64,000 nucleotides of DNA from Spirosoma fluviale (GCF_900230225.1 NZ_OCNH01000008.1:62001-126000), one strand, 5' to 3'; shown: positions 24,539 through 33,676, counted from the stretch's first letter. Notes: generated from the letters alone by a model not told the origin. Made by a program: numbers and translations.

Positions 24539-25702
24539 TTAAATTAAGGCATTTTGCTTGCGCATGCTAGTCAGCAACTGGAATCTTAGCCGGTCTTCGC
24601 TTCGAATGGGCGTGGCTGGGAGCGCCGATAATCCCTTTGCTACCCACTCGTCAATTCGCTCGACCGATTCGCCCTGCGCACGGGCCAGTGCCGCCCAGAA
24701 CAGATACCCATAGGCAGTCGGAAACTCATCGGGCGAAGGCTTGATCTTCGACCAGTTGGCTAACGCCTGTTTCACATCCCGATCGACATAGGCGTAGGCA
24801 AAGGCCAGTTCTTTCCAGACCTCCATTTTCATCATGGTCAGCTGGTCATCGAGCAGGGCTTCGGCTTGCTTCAGGTGCTCAAACGCATTCATCATTTCCT
24901 GCCGATCAAGGTGGCGATAGTAAGCTATAATATTGGCAAACAGCCTCAGCGAAGCCTCCGGCTCGTTTAGTAACAAGGCAATCTGCTCCTGATTTATGGT
25001 TGCATACGGTTGTCCTGACTGGCTATGCACCAGCAATTCGAGTGTTGCCTGTTCCACCGCAGCCGGATGCCCGCCACCCATCAAGCGAAAGAACCGGGCG
25101 CGATCGGTAAAAAATGGCCCCGATCGGCCGGGGATGGTGGTAGCCAGAAAAAACATACCCGAGAACACCCCAAATACCAGACTAAAACAAACGGCAACAC
25201 GTGTCCCTGCCGACGAGTCAGCCGAAAGTGCATTGGCCCCGAGGTAGCCAAGCCAGAGAGCCAATGCACCCGTAAAGAGGCTAACGATTGGTCCGGCGGC
25301 AACAATAGCGGCAAATTTGGAACGAAGAGAATCGCCCGTTTCGAGCGGAACCGTTCCGGCAACCCCACCATACAACCCGACATCCCGATTGAGGTACCAT
25401 TGCACCCGGTCGGTATCGGGATTCCGACGGATGCCCAACGGCCCAACAACCAGGATGTAAAACCGAAATTTCAGCGCCAGACCCGTTAGCAGATGTCCTA
25501 ACTCATGCACCAGCAGCGCTGCCCAGGCGGCTACCAGCACACTCACCAGTTTTATAGCGTCTTCCCAACCACTGCTGGCATACACCATGTTTTTCAGGAC
25601 TGCTGTTGAGAAAGAGTTTTGCAACGCCCGGATGCTTCCATAGCCGAGAGCGGCCCCTAAAAGCGTGGCTAGCACCATGCGAAAAATAGTCTTCTTTTTC
25701 AT
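24539..25702 (-). CDS. M50-family membrane metalloprotease
   Basis: The 387-residue protein starts at MKKKTIFRMVLATLLG; the longer frame to 25777 overlaps the preceding gene and is rejected. It has several membrane helices and the zinc motif HELGH (about 66-70). No clear NPxxDG second site is visible; GPIVSLFTGALALW and PGRSGPF lie where one would be expected, so activity is uncertain. A helical soluble C-terminal part (about 230-387) follows. It is 28 bases upstream of an ECF sigma gene. Confidence 0.75.
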   Translation of the reverse strand: MKKKTIFRMVLATLLGAALGYGSIRALQNSFSTAVLKNMVYASSGWEDAIKLVSVLVAAWAALLVHELGHLLTGLALKFRFYILVVGPLGIRRNPDTDRVQWYLNRDVGLYGGVAGTVPLETGDSLRSKFAAIVAAGPIVSLFTGALALWLGYLGANALSADSSAGTRVAVCFSLVFGVFSGMFFLATTIPGRSGPFFTDRARFFRLMGGGHPAAVEQATLELLVHSQSGQPYATINQEQIALLLNEPEASLRLFANIIAYYRHLDRQEMMNAFEHLKQAEALLDDQLTMMKMEVWKELAFAYAYVDRDVKQALANWSKIKPSPDEFPTAYGYLFWAALARAQGESVERIDEWVAKGLSALPATPIRSEDRLRFQLLTSMRKQNALI

Positions 25703-25707
25703 GTCGC

Positions 25708-25983
25708 TTAGGCTCCAAATGTTTTCCAGTACAGCAAAACGATTCCTATCATCACAAGCAAATGGACAATAAGCCAAACCCGCTGCCAGCGTGGGCGATT
25801 TTCCCAGCGAACTGTCTGATCAAAAGGATCAAAGATTAAACCAATGCCCAGATTGACAGCAGCATCCTGATAGGAGCCGGTTAGAAAGAAGTAAAGACAA
25901 AGCAGAACGAACCCTCCATACATCGCACGATTTATCTCGATGGAGCGGGTATTTTTATGAGTTGACGAATTATCAGTACGCAT
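25708..25983 (-). CDS. Small membrane protein upstream of M50 gene
   Basis: A 91-residue protein with a polar start and two or three membrane helices (MYGGFVLLCLYFFL, VWLIVHLLVMIGIVLLYW). It ends five bases before the M50 gene and probably belongs to the same transcript. No family is recognised. Confidence 0.65.
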   Translation of the reverse strand: MRTDNSSTHKNTRSIEINRAMYGGFVLLCLYFFLTGSYQDAAVNLGIGLIFDPFDQTVRWENRPRWQRVWLIVHLLVMIGIVLLYWKTFGA

Positions 25984-26059
25984 CGTATTGACTGGTTTTT
26001 AACCTATTAGTCGCCGAAGTCCACGAAATATTACAGGGAGATGAAGATTTTTTATAGCC

Positions 26060-26108
26060 ATAGCTTACTTCCCCAAAGCAGTGCCATTGCTTTGGGGAAG
26101 TAAGCTAT
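26060..26108. repeat. Perfect 21-bp hairpin in the gap before accA end
   Basis: Arms 26060-26080 and 26088-26108 are perfect inverted copies with a seven-base loop. The gap 25984-26217 also holds the accA terminator; no gene is seen there. Confidence 0.8.
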
Positions 26109-26155
26109 ATGAAGATAATGGAGATTTGCTGGCAACCGGTGAAATAGATTCAATC

Positions 26156-26196
26156 ATAAAATAAGCCGCTGAGACTCTCCCAGCGGCTTATTTTAT
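26156..26196 (-). terminator. accA terminator
   Basis: A perfect 16-bp stem (26156-26171 with 26181-26196) and nine-base loop, with an AT tail on both sides, 22 bases past the accA stop. Confidence 0.8.
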
Positions 26197-26217
26197 AAAG
26201 ATATAGCGATTCAGGGC

Positions 26218-27171
26218 TTACTCCAGTACGACGCCCATTTCGCAGAATTTATCAATACGCTGGTTGATACGCTCTTGTGGATCGAGGGCACTGAGTTGGG
26301 CAATAGCGTCGAGGATGACCGTTTTGAGATGGTTCGCCATGGCCTGGTGGTCATTATGCGCACCGCCAACGGGCTCTTCGACAATCTCATCGACTAATTT
26401 ATTCAACTGCATATCGCGGGCAGTCAGCTTCATAGCTTCGGCCGCCTGCTCTTTGAAGTTCCAGCTCCGCCAAAGAATCGTCGAGCAGTTCTCAGGAGAG
26501 ATAACCGAATACCAGGTGTTTTCGAGCATGAGCACTTTATCGCCGATGGCAATCCCCAGCGCACCACCCGACGCACCCTCGCCAATGACAATGCAAATGA
26601 CCGGTACCGTAAGCATGAACATCTCTTTCAGGTTACGGGCAATGGCTTCGCCCTGACCGCGCTCTTCGGCTTCGAGACCCGGAAAAGCTCCCGGCGTATC
26701 GATCATCGTCACGATGGGCTTATTGAACTTCTCGGCCAGTTTCATAAGCCGGAGCGCTTTCCGGTAACCTTCAGGGTTGGGCATCCCGAAATTCCGATAT
26801 TGGCGCTGCTTGGTGTTACGCCCTTTCTGCTGCCCGATCATCATCACCGTCTGCCCACCCAGTTCGCAGAAACCACCCACCATGGCCGGGTCATCACGAA
26901 CGGTACGGTCGCCATGCAGCTCGATGAACTGATCGCACATGAGCGAGATATAGTCGAGGGTGTAGGGACGGTCCGGGTGGCGGGACAATTGAACTCGCTG
27001 CCATCGGGTAAGGTTCTGAAAAATTTCCCGGCGCAGTTTATCAATGCTCTGTTCCAGAATATTGACCGCTTCGCTAACGTCGACATTACTGGTTTGAGCT
27101 AGCTTTTTGGTCTCTTCCAGCCGTGACTCCAGGTCGGCAATGGGTTTTTCAAAATCGAGGTATGTTCTCAT
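26218..27171 (-). CDS. accA: Acetyl-CoA carboxylase carboxyltransferase subunit alpha
   Basis: The 317-residue protein is the alpha subunit of the carboxyltransferase, which with AccD transfers the carboxyl group from biotin to acetyl-CoA to give malonyl-CoA in fatty acid synthesis. The N-terminal coiled region (YLDFEKPIADLESRLEE) and the crotonase-like core with RPYTLDYISLM, ELHGDRTVRDDPAMVGG, IDTPGAFPGLEAEERGQGEA and GEGASGGALGIAIGD are typical. Length and start agree with the family. Confidence 0.96.
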   Translation of the reverse strand: MRTYLDFEKPIADLESRLEETKKLAQTSNVDVSEAVNILEQSIDKLRREIFQNLTRWQRVQLSRHPDRPYTLDYISLMCDQFIELHGDRTVRDDPAMVGGFCELGGQTVMMIGQQKGRNTKQRQYRNFGMPNPEGYRKALRLMKLAEKFNKPIVTMIDTPGAFPGLEAEERGQGEAIARNLKEMFMLTVPVICIVIGEGASGGALGIAIGDKVLMLENTWYSVISPENCSTILWRSWNFKEQAAEAMKLTARDMQLNKLVDEIVEEPVGGAHNDHQAMANHLKTVILDAIAQLSALDPQERINQRIDKFCEMGVVLE

Positions 27172-27174
27172 GAA

Positions 27175-27272
27175 GTAGTAGTTGGGAGCGAGAAGCGAGG
27201 AGTTAGGCGTACCGTCCGGCTACTATTAATGCGTCAGCCATTCTCACTCCTAACTCCTCGCTCCCCGCTACT
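27175..27272. repeat. Imperfect inverted repeat between MBL gene and accA
   Basis: The core arms 27195-27207 and 27249-27261 (GCGAGGAGTTAGG and complement) match exactly, with further partly matching GGAGCG / CGCTCC and AGTAG / CTACT blocks outside. It fills the whole gap between the two genes. Confidence 0.65.
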
Positions 27273-28702
27273 TATAACTCAAAGCTTTCGCCTTTTTTGG
27301 GAATAATCACCTGCGGATAGCCTTCCTCAGCCAGTGTGGCTTTGAACGACTCCATGCTCTCGTACTCGCCGTGAACCAGGAAAATGTTCCGGAGCGTTTC
27401 GGGTGACTGCATGCTCACAAAATTAATCAGGTCATTTCGGTCGCCGTGACCGCTGAACACGTCGATCTTTTCAACATTGGCCAGCACCTGGTGATCTTTG
27501 CCTTTGATGCTGAGGGTTTGCTGCCCGTTGAGCAAACGCCACCCCAGGGTTCCTTCGGCACAGTAGCCGATAATCAGGATAGTAGCATAGGGATTACTGA
27601 TGTTCTCGGCAACGTGGTATTCAACCCGGCCGCCCTGAACCATGCCCGACGAGGAAATGATGATACAAGGTTCACCGTAGTTGGATACGGCTTTACTGGC
27701 TTTTGCCGATTCCAGAAATTCAAAGTTCTGAAAATCGAACAGCGCTTCATTTTCCTTGTAGAACTCTCTGGCTTCTGCATTCAGCATTTTTATGTGCTGC
27801 ATGTAGATTTTGGTGCTTTCGAAACCCATCGGGCTATCCGAAAAAACCTTGATGGGCGGAAAATTCCGTTCGGTATACAGTCGGTTGAGCGTGTAGAGCA
27901 ACGCCTGCGTGCGGCCCACACTGAAGGACGGGATAATGAGCCGACCAGGAATGTCGATGCAGGTCCGCTGGATAATATCGGCCAGCGCATCTTCGGGCGT
28001 CATCAGGTGCTCATGGAGCCGATTGCCATACGTGCTTTCGCAAATCAGATAATCGACTGGCGGCACCGTGGCGGGATCGACCAGAAGCGGGTAGTTTTTG
28101 CGGCCAATATCGCCCGAGAAACAGATACTTTTCCGTTCACCGTTCTCCACGACATTGATAACGATGTGAGCGGCCCCGAGCAGGTGCCCCGCCGGAATAA
28201 ACGTTACATCGACGCCGTCGGCTACCTTGAACTTTCGGTTAAAGCCGATGGGCACAACGTTTTCCATGGTTTCGCGAACCTGCCTGTCCAGAAACAGATC
28301 TTTCTGCATCTGAACCTGTCGATCTTTTACCCGCTGTTTCTTACTGGCGTTCAGTTCGTTGATCCGCTTTTGATTCAGGGATGCCGCGTCTTTCAGCAAC
28401 ACATTGGTGAGCGCAAAGGTAGGTTCGGTACAGAGGATCTGCCCTTCGTATCCTTCACGAAACAAATTGGGCAGATTGCCGGAGTGGTCTACGTGCGCGT
28501 GCGTCAGCAGGACCAGATTTATGCTTGATGCCTCAAACGGAAAAAATCCCGGATGAGTAACGGCGGGGGTTGTTTGACCGTTTGAACTAGATCGCTCCAA
28601 ATCGGAACCACAGTCAATCAGGATGCGGTAATCATCCTCCAGTTCCAGCAAGTACATACTGCCAGTTACTTGCCGGGCCGCCCCCAGAAATGATAATTTC
28701 AT
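27272..28702 (-). CDS. Metallo-beta-lactamase/beta-CASP RNA-processing exonuclease family
   Basis: The 476-residue protein has the MBL metal motif HAHVDHSGN (about residue 68), further ligands in GHLLGAAH (about 173) and FSGDIG (about 195), a beta-CASP domain (about 225-345; IPSFSVGRTQALLYTL), and a C-terminal RMMBL segment (FSGHGDRNDL, about 430, and FLVHGE). This is the layout of CPSF-73/YsxB-like ribonucleases, which cut or trim RNA. It begins MKLSFLGAARQVTGSMYLLE, the usual family start. Confidence 0.9.
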   Translation of the reverse strand: MKLSFLGAARQVTGSMYLLELEDDYRILIDCGSDLERSSSNGQTTPAVTHPGFFPFEASSINLVLLTHAHVDHSGNLPNLFREGYEGQILCTEPTFALTNVLLKDAASLNQKRINELNASKKQRVKDRQVQMQKDLFLDRQVRETMENVVPIGFNRKFKVADGVDVTFIPAGHLLGAAHIVINVVENGERKSICFSGDIGRKNYPLLVDPATVPPVDYLICESTYGNRLHEHLMTPEDALADIIQRTCIDIPGRLIIPSFSVGRTQALLYTLNRLYTERNFPPIKVFSDSPMGFESTKIYMQHIKMLNAEAREFYKENEALFDFQNFEFLESAKASKAVSNYGEPCIIISSSGMVQGGRVEYHVAENISNPYATILIIGYCAEGTLGWRLLNGQQTLSIKGKDHQVLANVEKIDVFSGHGDRNDLINFVSMQSPETLRNIFLVHGEYESMESFKATLAEEGYPQVIIPKKGESFEL

Positions 28703-28836
28703 GCGTGCAACTTTAACTATTCGGTGTCGTTAATTCAAAATCTTAAGACGGATGGTTTTTGACCAAGTTGGGTGGCGCCTATTTTGTAAGTTTGCAAAAG
28801 TACGAAATACCCCTCGAATCGCCTAACTGTTCGTAA

Positions 28837-30381
28837 ATGCGCTTAAACCCCAATTTCCTGACTTCTTTTTTGGTTTTCCCACTAGCCTGTTTACTCACTC
28901 TTCTCACTCATTTACAGGCCTTTTCGCAACTACTGGTACCCACCGATACCCTAACTATTCAACGTCTGCTCAGGCAGGCCGAGGCTTTTCAGGCCAGTCC
29001 GGCAGCTCGATTTGGTACGGTTGCCTTGTCTGTTCGACGGGTACGGGATAGTCAGGAATTCATTGGCTACAATGCCCGCCAAAGTTTACCGTCGGCCTCC
29101 ACCTTAAAGCTTATCACCACGGCAACAGCCTTTGCGGTGCTGGGACCCAACTTCAGCTATACAACAACGCTGGAATACGATGGAACGATCAAAGACAGTA
29201 CCCTTTCAGGTAATTTATACATCCGGGGCACCGGCGACCCTTCCCTGGGAAGCTGGCGATTTTCGGGCTATTACGACTTACCAGCTCTCCTGGCAAGTTG
29301 GTCGGAAGCGGTAAAGGCTGCGGGCATTCGCCGAATCCAGGGGACGGTTGTGGGCGACGCCAGCCTATACGATGACCTGACAACTCCCGATACGTGGCCA
29401 TTTGGCGACTTGGGTAATTACTACGGAGCCAGTCTAAGTGCACTGAATATCAACGAGAACCTGTACCGTATCTTTTTCCGTCCGGGTAAATCTATTGGCC
29501 AGCCCACCAGCGTATTGCGTACCGATCCACCCGTACCGTACCTGAACTTCCGGAATACCGTTACGACCGATGCTGCCAACACCGGCGATCAGGTAAATAT
29601 CTACGGAGCGCCCTTTCTGAACCAGCAATGGTTGACGGGTAAGGTGCCACTTGGCGAACCGGCCAATGAATTCAGCGTAAAAGGCTCCCTGCCAGACCCC
29701 GCCTATTTTACCGCGTTTGCTTTACAAAATCAACTTCTTCAGGATAACATACCGGTCAGTAACTCACCGGTATCTTTAGGCGGTGGCCTGCCTACGGTGG
29801 TTAACTCAACAGGAAAACGTACCATTTTAAATCAGCACAAATCTCCTTTATTGACGGACCTGGCTCAGCAAACAAACTTTCAGAGTATCAACCTGTACGC
29901 AGAAGCCCTGCTTCGTACAACAGCCATTGCCCTAAATAAATCTGTTAAATCCACAGCGGCTAGCATTCAGGCTCTGACAACTTATTGGAAGAGCAAAGGT
30001 GTTTCGACGGATGGATTTCGGATTCGGGATGGCAGTGGTTTGTCGACCGTAGGAGCTCTAACGGCCGACAACATGACCGGCATCTTAAGCGTTATGGGCC
30101 GGGACAAAGCGTTCCCCCAGTTTTATGAAACCATACCCATTATTGGGCAGACAGGAACCGTCCGGAGCCTGGCCCGCGGAACGGCCGCTGCCGGTAATAT
30201 ACGTGCCAAAAGTGGGTCCATTGAAGGCGTTCGCGCTTATGCGGGTTACTTTACGGCAGCGGACGGCGAACGCATGAGCTTTTGTATACTCGTCAATAAA
30301 TTTACGCCCGGCCAAAATAGAACTGTGACGAATGAATTGGAAAAGATTTTCGTCGGGCTGGTTGGGCTGAACGGAAAGTAA
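28837..30381 (+). CDS. dacB: D-alanyl-D-alanine carboxypeptidase/endopeptidase, PBP4 class
   Basis: The 514-residue protein has a signal peptide (to about residue 30, LTLLTHLQAFS) and a class C penicillin-binding fold. Motif 1 is S88-T-L-K91 in PSASTLKLITT, motif 2 is SIN (FQSINLYAEALLR), and motif 3 is KSGS near residue 460. It should remove the terminal D-alanine or cut cross-links in peptidoglycan in the periplasm. Length is typical of S13 enzymes with their extra inserted domains. TAAGTTTG at 28787-28794 is a possible -7 element. Confidence 0.9.
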   Translation: MRLNPNFLTSFLVFPLACLLTLLTHLQAFSQLLVPTDTLTIQRLLRQAEAFQASPAARFGTVALSVRRVRDSQEFIGYNARQSLPSASTLKLITTATAFAVLGPNFSYTTTLEYDGTIKDSTLSGNLYIRGTGDPSLGSWRFSGYYDLPALLASWSEAVKAAGIRRIQGTVVGDASLYDDLTTPDTWPFGDLGNYYGASLSALNINENLYRIFFRPGKSIGQPTSVLRTDPPVPYLNFRNTVTTDAANTGDQVNIYGAPFLNQQWLTGKVPLGEPANEFSVKGSLPDPAYFTAFALQNQLLQDNIPVSNSPVSLGGGLPTVVNSTGKRTILNQHKSPLLTDLAQQTNFQSINLYAEALLRTTAIALNKSVKSTAASIQALTTYWKSKGVSTDGFRIRDGSGLSTVGALTADNMTGILSVMGRDKAFPQFYETIPIIGQTGTVRSLARGTAAAGNIRAKSGSIEGVRAYAGYFTAADGERMSFCILVNKFTPGQNRTVTNELEKIFVGLVGLNGK

Positions 30382-30410
30382 CGTGGCGCAGGGAAAATCC
30401 TGCGCCACGT
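30381..30410. terminator. Shared terminator between dacB and response regulator
   Basis: A perfect 12-bp stem (ACGTGGCGCAGG / CCTGCGCCACGT) with a six-base loop spans exactly from the dacB stop to the stop of the convergent receiver gene. Confidence 0.75.
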
Positions 30411-30871
30411 TAATCTTCTTCATAATGTTCACAAACCGTTACCACGTTGAACCAGTATTGGCCAATCGCTTTGGTAACTTCGCTAAGCCGCTGAAACGTT
30501 GGGGGCTTGGTGATAAAGCTATTGGCTCCGTTAAAATAAGACGTTTCAATATCATCTTTTGCATCGGAGGTTGTCAGGACAACAATGGGTATATGGCGAA
30601 AATCATCGTTCGCTTTAATTTCACGCAGTGCCTCACGTCCATCTTTACGGGGCATGTTCAGGTCAAGCAAAATCAGCTCGGGCAACGAATGAGCCGCCCC
30701 GCTATACCGACCTTCGTACCGCAGAAAATCCAGCAAATCTTCACCGTCTTCAGCAAAAGAAATACGGCTGGCTGGGTAATGCTGATGAAATGCCTCCCGT
30801 GTTAGGTAACGATCGTCTTCGTCGTCGTCAACTAGCAGGATATGAATAGGCTTCTGAAGTTGGTCGGTCAT
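30410..30871 (-). CDS. Single-domain response regulator (Rcp1-like)
   Basis: A 153-residue receiver domain with no output domain. The acidic pocket is in ILLVDDDEDDRYL, the phosphoacceptor Asp in LILLDLNMPRKDGREAL, and the conserved Thr and Lys in VVLTTSDA and FITKPPT. It is the short Rcp1/CheY-like form that usually passes phosphate from a hybrid or phytochrome-type kinase. Its start overlaps the end of the histidine kinase gene by 44 bases, so the two form a pair. Confidence 0.9.
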   Translation of the reverse strand: MTDQLQKPIHILLVDDDEDDRYLTREAFHQHYPASRISFAEDGEDLLDFLRYEGRYSGAAHSLPELILLDLNMPRKDGREALREIKANDDFRHIPIVVLTTSDAKDDIETSYFNGANSFITKPPTFQRLSEVTKAIGQYWFNVVTVCEHYEED

Positions 30872-32300
30872 ATTGTTGTTGAGATTGGCTTTCGGGTAAT
30901 ACGACTACAAACGTAGCTCCCTGGTTGGGTTGACTACGCGCCGTAATATAGCCGTGGTGGTACATAACAACGCGTTTACAAATGGCAAGGCCGATACCGG
31001 TTCCTTCGAAGGCACTCTTGCCGTGTAAGCGCTGAAAAACTTTAAAGATGTGATCTACATATTTTTCATCGAACCCAATTCCATTGTCTTCGACAGAAAT
31101 TTCAAAATAGCGTCGATTGGCTATCAGGTCCGGATAGGTTTCGCTATCCACTGCCCGAGACTGAATACGCAGGAGTGGGCGTACATCCGGCCTAAGAAAC
31201 TTCAGTGCATTGGAAATCAAATTATTAAATAAATGATCCATTTGGCTGCCAATACCTTCAATAATCGGCAGGTCACCGATTTGCAGCTGTACATCCCTTC
31301 CTTTTATCCGAAGCTCCTGATCATCCAGAATACGCTGTACAATTTCGCCAAGAGACACTACTTTAAATTCCTCCTGATGGCTGGAAATACGGGAAAAATT
31401 CAGCAAATCTTTGATGAGTTTAGACATGCGCTCCGCTGAGTTTGAGATTTTACTCATAAATAGCATACTATCTGCATCGAATAGATTGGAATATCGCTCT
31501 GTAATCAGGTTAGAAAAGGACTGTATTTTACGTAGTGGTTCCTGTAGGTCATGGCTCGCTACAAAAGCAAACCGCTCCAGTTCTTCGTTTGACGCTTCCA
31601 ACTGACGAATCTGCCCGCGCAGTTGCGAGTCGTAAGCCAAAAGCTTGTCGGCTGTTTGCTGCCGATGGGCCAATTCCTTCTCCAACAGTCGGTACAGAAT
31701 GAACAGGGTCAGGAAAGTCATCAGCGATAAGACGAAGATAATTTTGAGGGTTTTACTGAATGAATTATCTGCCTGCCGGTTTCGCGCTTCCATCAGAACA
31801 CGCTCGGTGTCGATCATCAACGCAACGTGTTTACGCAGCAGGTCCATCCGGCGCTTACTTTCCGCGCTTATTGCGTTGCTACGCCTGTCGAAAGGCAAAA
31901 TATCCAAACGGGCTTCTGTTATGGCTAGTTTGTCTTTGATCAGTTGCTCCAGAACACGGCGACGCTTGATCTGTACTTTATTATCGTTCGTCAGTATTTG
32001 CAAATGCTCAAGTTGGCCCGGAAGCAGTTGCATCGCCTTAATATACGGCTCGAGATAGGCTGAATCACCGGTAATAACGTAGCCCCGCGAACCGGTCTCT
32101 ACGTCTTTTATCGATGACAACACATTGTCCAGGGCACTGATTACGTCGTATGTATGACGTACTCGCTGCATATCTCCTCCATATCGATAGTAGCTATAGA
32201 ATGATATGGCGAAACCGGATGCGATGAGAACCATAGCCACAATAAAACCGAACGCAATGCGCCGGGTCATGGTGTAGCCAGTCTGGTTTTCTTTTAGCAT
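30828..32300 (-). CDS. CHASE3 sensor histidine kinase
   Basis: The 490-residue protein (start at 32300; an in-frame ATG at 32270 is possible) has a first membrane helix at IAFGFIVAMVLIASGFAISFY, a periplasmic CHASE3 domain (about 40-170; VETGSRGYVITGDSAYLEPY), a second helix (IIFVLSLMTFLTLFILY), a coiled coil, then HisKA with FAFVASHDLQEPLRKIQSF and an HATPase with NLISNALKF, VEDNGIGF and GTGIGLAICKRV. It should phosphorylate the adjacent receiver protein. The sensed signal is unknown. Confidence 0.9.
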   Translation of the reverse strand: MLKENQTGYTMTRRIAFGFIVAMVLIASGFAISFYSYYRYGGDMQRVRHTYDVISALDNVLSSIKDVETGSRGYVITGDSAYLEPYIKAMQLLPGQLEHLQILTNDNKVQIKRRRVLEQLIKDKLAITEARLDILPFDRRSNAISAESKRRMDLLRKHVALMIDTERVLMEARNRQADNSFSKTLKIIFVLSLMTFLTLFILYRLLEKELAHRQQTADKLLAYDSQLRGQIRQLEASNEELERFAFVASHDLQEPLRKIQSFSNLITERYSNLFDADSMLFMSKISNSAERMSKLIKDLLNFSRISSHQEEFKVVSLGEIVQRILDDQELRIKGRDVQLQIGDLPIIEGIGSQMDHLFNNLISNALKFLRPDVRPLLRIQSRAVDSETYPDLIANRRYFEISVEDNGIGFDEKYVDHIFKVFQRLHGKSAFEGTGIGLAICKRVVMYHHGYITARSQPNQGATFVVVLPESQSQQQYDRPTSEAYSYPAS

Positions 32301-32357
32301 AACGCAGGTAAACAATCCGCAACAAATATAGAAAACGAAATAAGGCCTTCCTTACTC

Positions 32358-32897
32358 TTATAACGTTTCTACTACCAAATTATGGTTTGTATAAATGCAC
32401 ACGTCGGCCGCAATATGAAGACTCTCACGAACCATCTCTTCGGCGGATAGTTCAGTCGCGTGTTTCTTAAGCGCCAGAGCAGCCGATTGGGCATACATAC
32501 CTCCCGAGCCAATGGCGGCTACGTCTGCATCCGGCTCAATGACATCGCCCGTACCGGAAACCAATAACAGGTCATCTTTAGACGCGACAATTAACATGGC
32601 CTCCAATTTTCTGAGGTACCGGTCTGTTCGCCAGTCTTTGGCCAGTTCAATAGCGGCCCGTTTGAGGTTACCGCCATAGGCATTGAGTTTTTCCTCAAAG
32701 CGTTCAATGAGTGTGAAGGCATCGGCCGTTGAACCGGCAAAACCGGCCAGCACTTTGCCACCCATCAGGACGCGTACTTTACGAACATTACTTTTGGCAA
32801 CGGTATTGCCCATCGTAGCCTGACCATCGGCACCCAGAGACACATGCCCATTATGCCGAATGCCAACTACGGTAGTTGCATGAATTTTAGGTTGCAT
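32358..32897 (-). CDS. hslV: ATP-dependent protease subunit HslV
   Basis: The 179-residue protein is the peptidase of the HslUV complex. The catalytic threonine is in the N-terminal HATTVVGIRHNGHVSLG, exposed after removal of a short propeptide. The GGKVLAGFAGSTADAFTL block and the C-terminal region with GDVIEPDADVAAIGSGGMYAQSAALAL are typical. The ATPase HslU is not in the window. Confidence 0.94.
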   Translation of the reverse strand: MQPKIHATTVVGIRHNGHVSLGADGQATMGNTVAKSNVRKVRVLMGGKVLAGFAGSTADAFTLIERFEEKLNAYGGNLKRAAIELAKDWRTDRYLRKLEAMLIVASKDDLLLVSGTGDVIEPDADVAAIGSGGMYAQSAALALKKHATELSAEEMVRESLHIAADVCIYTNHNLVVETL

Positions 32898-32956
32898 GAA
32901 TTATAATTTGTTGATGGATATAACACCGGGAAGGTGGTTTAGGGTTCATGAGCAGG

Positions 32957-33022
32957 GGGCATAGGGTATCGGGCATAGGGAAAATAGTTGATGATCTTCC
33001 CCATGCCTAATACCCTATGCCC
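32957..33022. repeat. Imperfect inverted repeat upstream of hslV
   Basis: Arms 32957-32982 and 32997-33022 are 26-base inverted copies with about three mismatches, separated by 14 bases. Each arm holds GGGCATAGGGTAT and a second GGCATAGGG-like word. It lies between the lrp-like and hslV genes, which run the same way. Confidence 0.75.
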
Positions 33023-33029
33023 ATAGCCC

Positions 33030-33503
33030 CTACCCCTCCGCAAAGGGAATGGGGCGGTTGACGCTTTCTTCGAGGGAGATAAACGTTTCGGTCCGCTGGA
33101 TACCGCTAACTTTCTGAATTTTATCGTGCAGGACTTCGCGCAGGTGCTGGGTATCGCGACATACGATCTTGGCAAAAATACTATAGATACCCGTAGTGTA
33201 ATGTACATTGACCACCTCCGGGATTTTCTCCAGTTGTTTGGATACTTCTTCGTATAAAGAGCTTTTATCTAAATAGATGCCCAGAAAGGCACTAATATCC
33301 CAACCTAATTTGGCGTGATCGATGACCAACTGCGACCCACGCACAATACCCATCTGTTTTAATTTATTCATCCGGACGTGTACCGTACCGCCTGATACAA
33401 AGATGCGTTTGCCTATTTCGGTATAGGCCATATTCGCGTCCTGCATTAACAAACTCAATATTTTAAGATCTGTATTATCAATTTCTAAATTTTTCTCGGT
33501 CAT
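33030..33503 (-). CDS. Lrp/AsnC-family transcriptional regulator
   Basis: The 157-residue protein starts at MTEKNLEIDNTDLKILSLL. The N-terminal helix-turn-helix (about 8-55; AYTEIGKRIFVSGGTVHVRMNKL) is followed by the RAM ligand-binding domain (about 70-150; LEKIPEVVNVHYTTGIYSIFAKIV). Members bind amino acids and act as octamers or dimers on promoters. It is divergent from the RNA gene at 33678. The inverted repeat at 33510-33540 in its promoter is a good self-regulation site. Confidence 0.92.
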   Translation of the reverse strand: MTEKNLEIDNTDLKILSLLMQDANMAYTEIGKRIFVSGGTVHVRMNKLKQMGIVRGSQLVIDHAKLGWDISAFLGIYLDKSSLYEEVSKQLEKIPEVVNVHYTTGIYSIFAKIVCRDTQHLREVLHDKIQKVSGIQRTETFISLEESVNRPIPFAEG

Positions 33504-33509
33504 TTTTAA

Positions 33510-33540
33510 GCTATTTTTGATGAGTGCTAACAAAAATAGC
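33510..33540. promoter_or_regulatory. Inverted repeat/promoter of the Lrp-family gene
   Basis: GCTATTTTTG (33510-33519) and CAAAAATAGC (33531-33540) are perfect inverted copies 11 bases apart, 7 bases upstream of the lrp start. TATTTTTG occurs on both strands here and matches the TAnnTTTG -7 element. A palindromic AT-rich site at this place fits Lrp autoregulation. Confidence 0.5.
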
Positions 33541-33585
33541 CTTTTTTTAAATCGTTTGTAAATTTTAGCTTTTTTTCATAGAGAA

Positions 33586-33618
33586 TTTGCAACGAAACTT
33601 CACTTTATACTATCTTTG
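33586..33618 (+). promoter_or_regulatory. Promoter of the tRNA-like RNA gene
   Basis: TTTG (33586-33589), 21 bases, then TATCTTTG (33611-33618) match the Bacteroidota promoter. A start near 33625 would lie about 50 bases before the predicted RNA fold at 33677. Confidence 0.6.
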
Positions 33619-33676
33619 TATTGTCAAGTTGATCGAGCGGGGTCACACGCCGGTCTTCTTGATAACTTTTCTCACA

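Noticed and set aside
27446..28528. 360-residue plus-strand open frame opposite the MBL/beta-CASP gene
   Set aside because: Shadow of the real minus-strand gene, with unusual composition.
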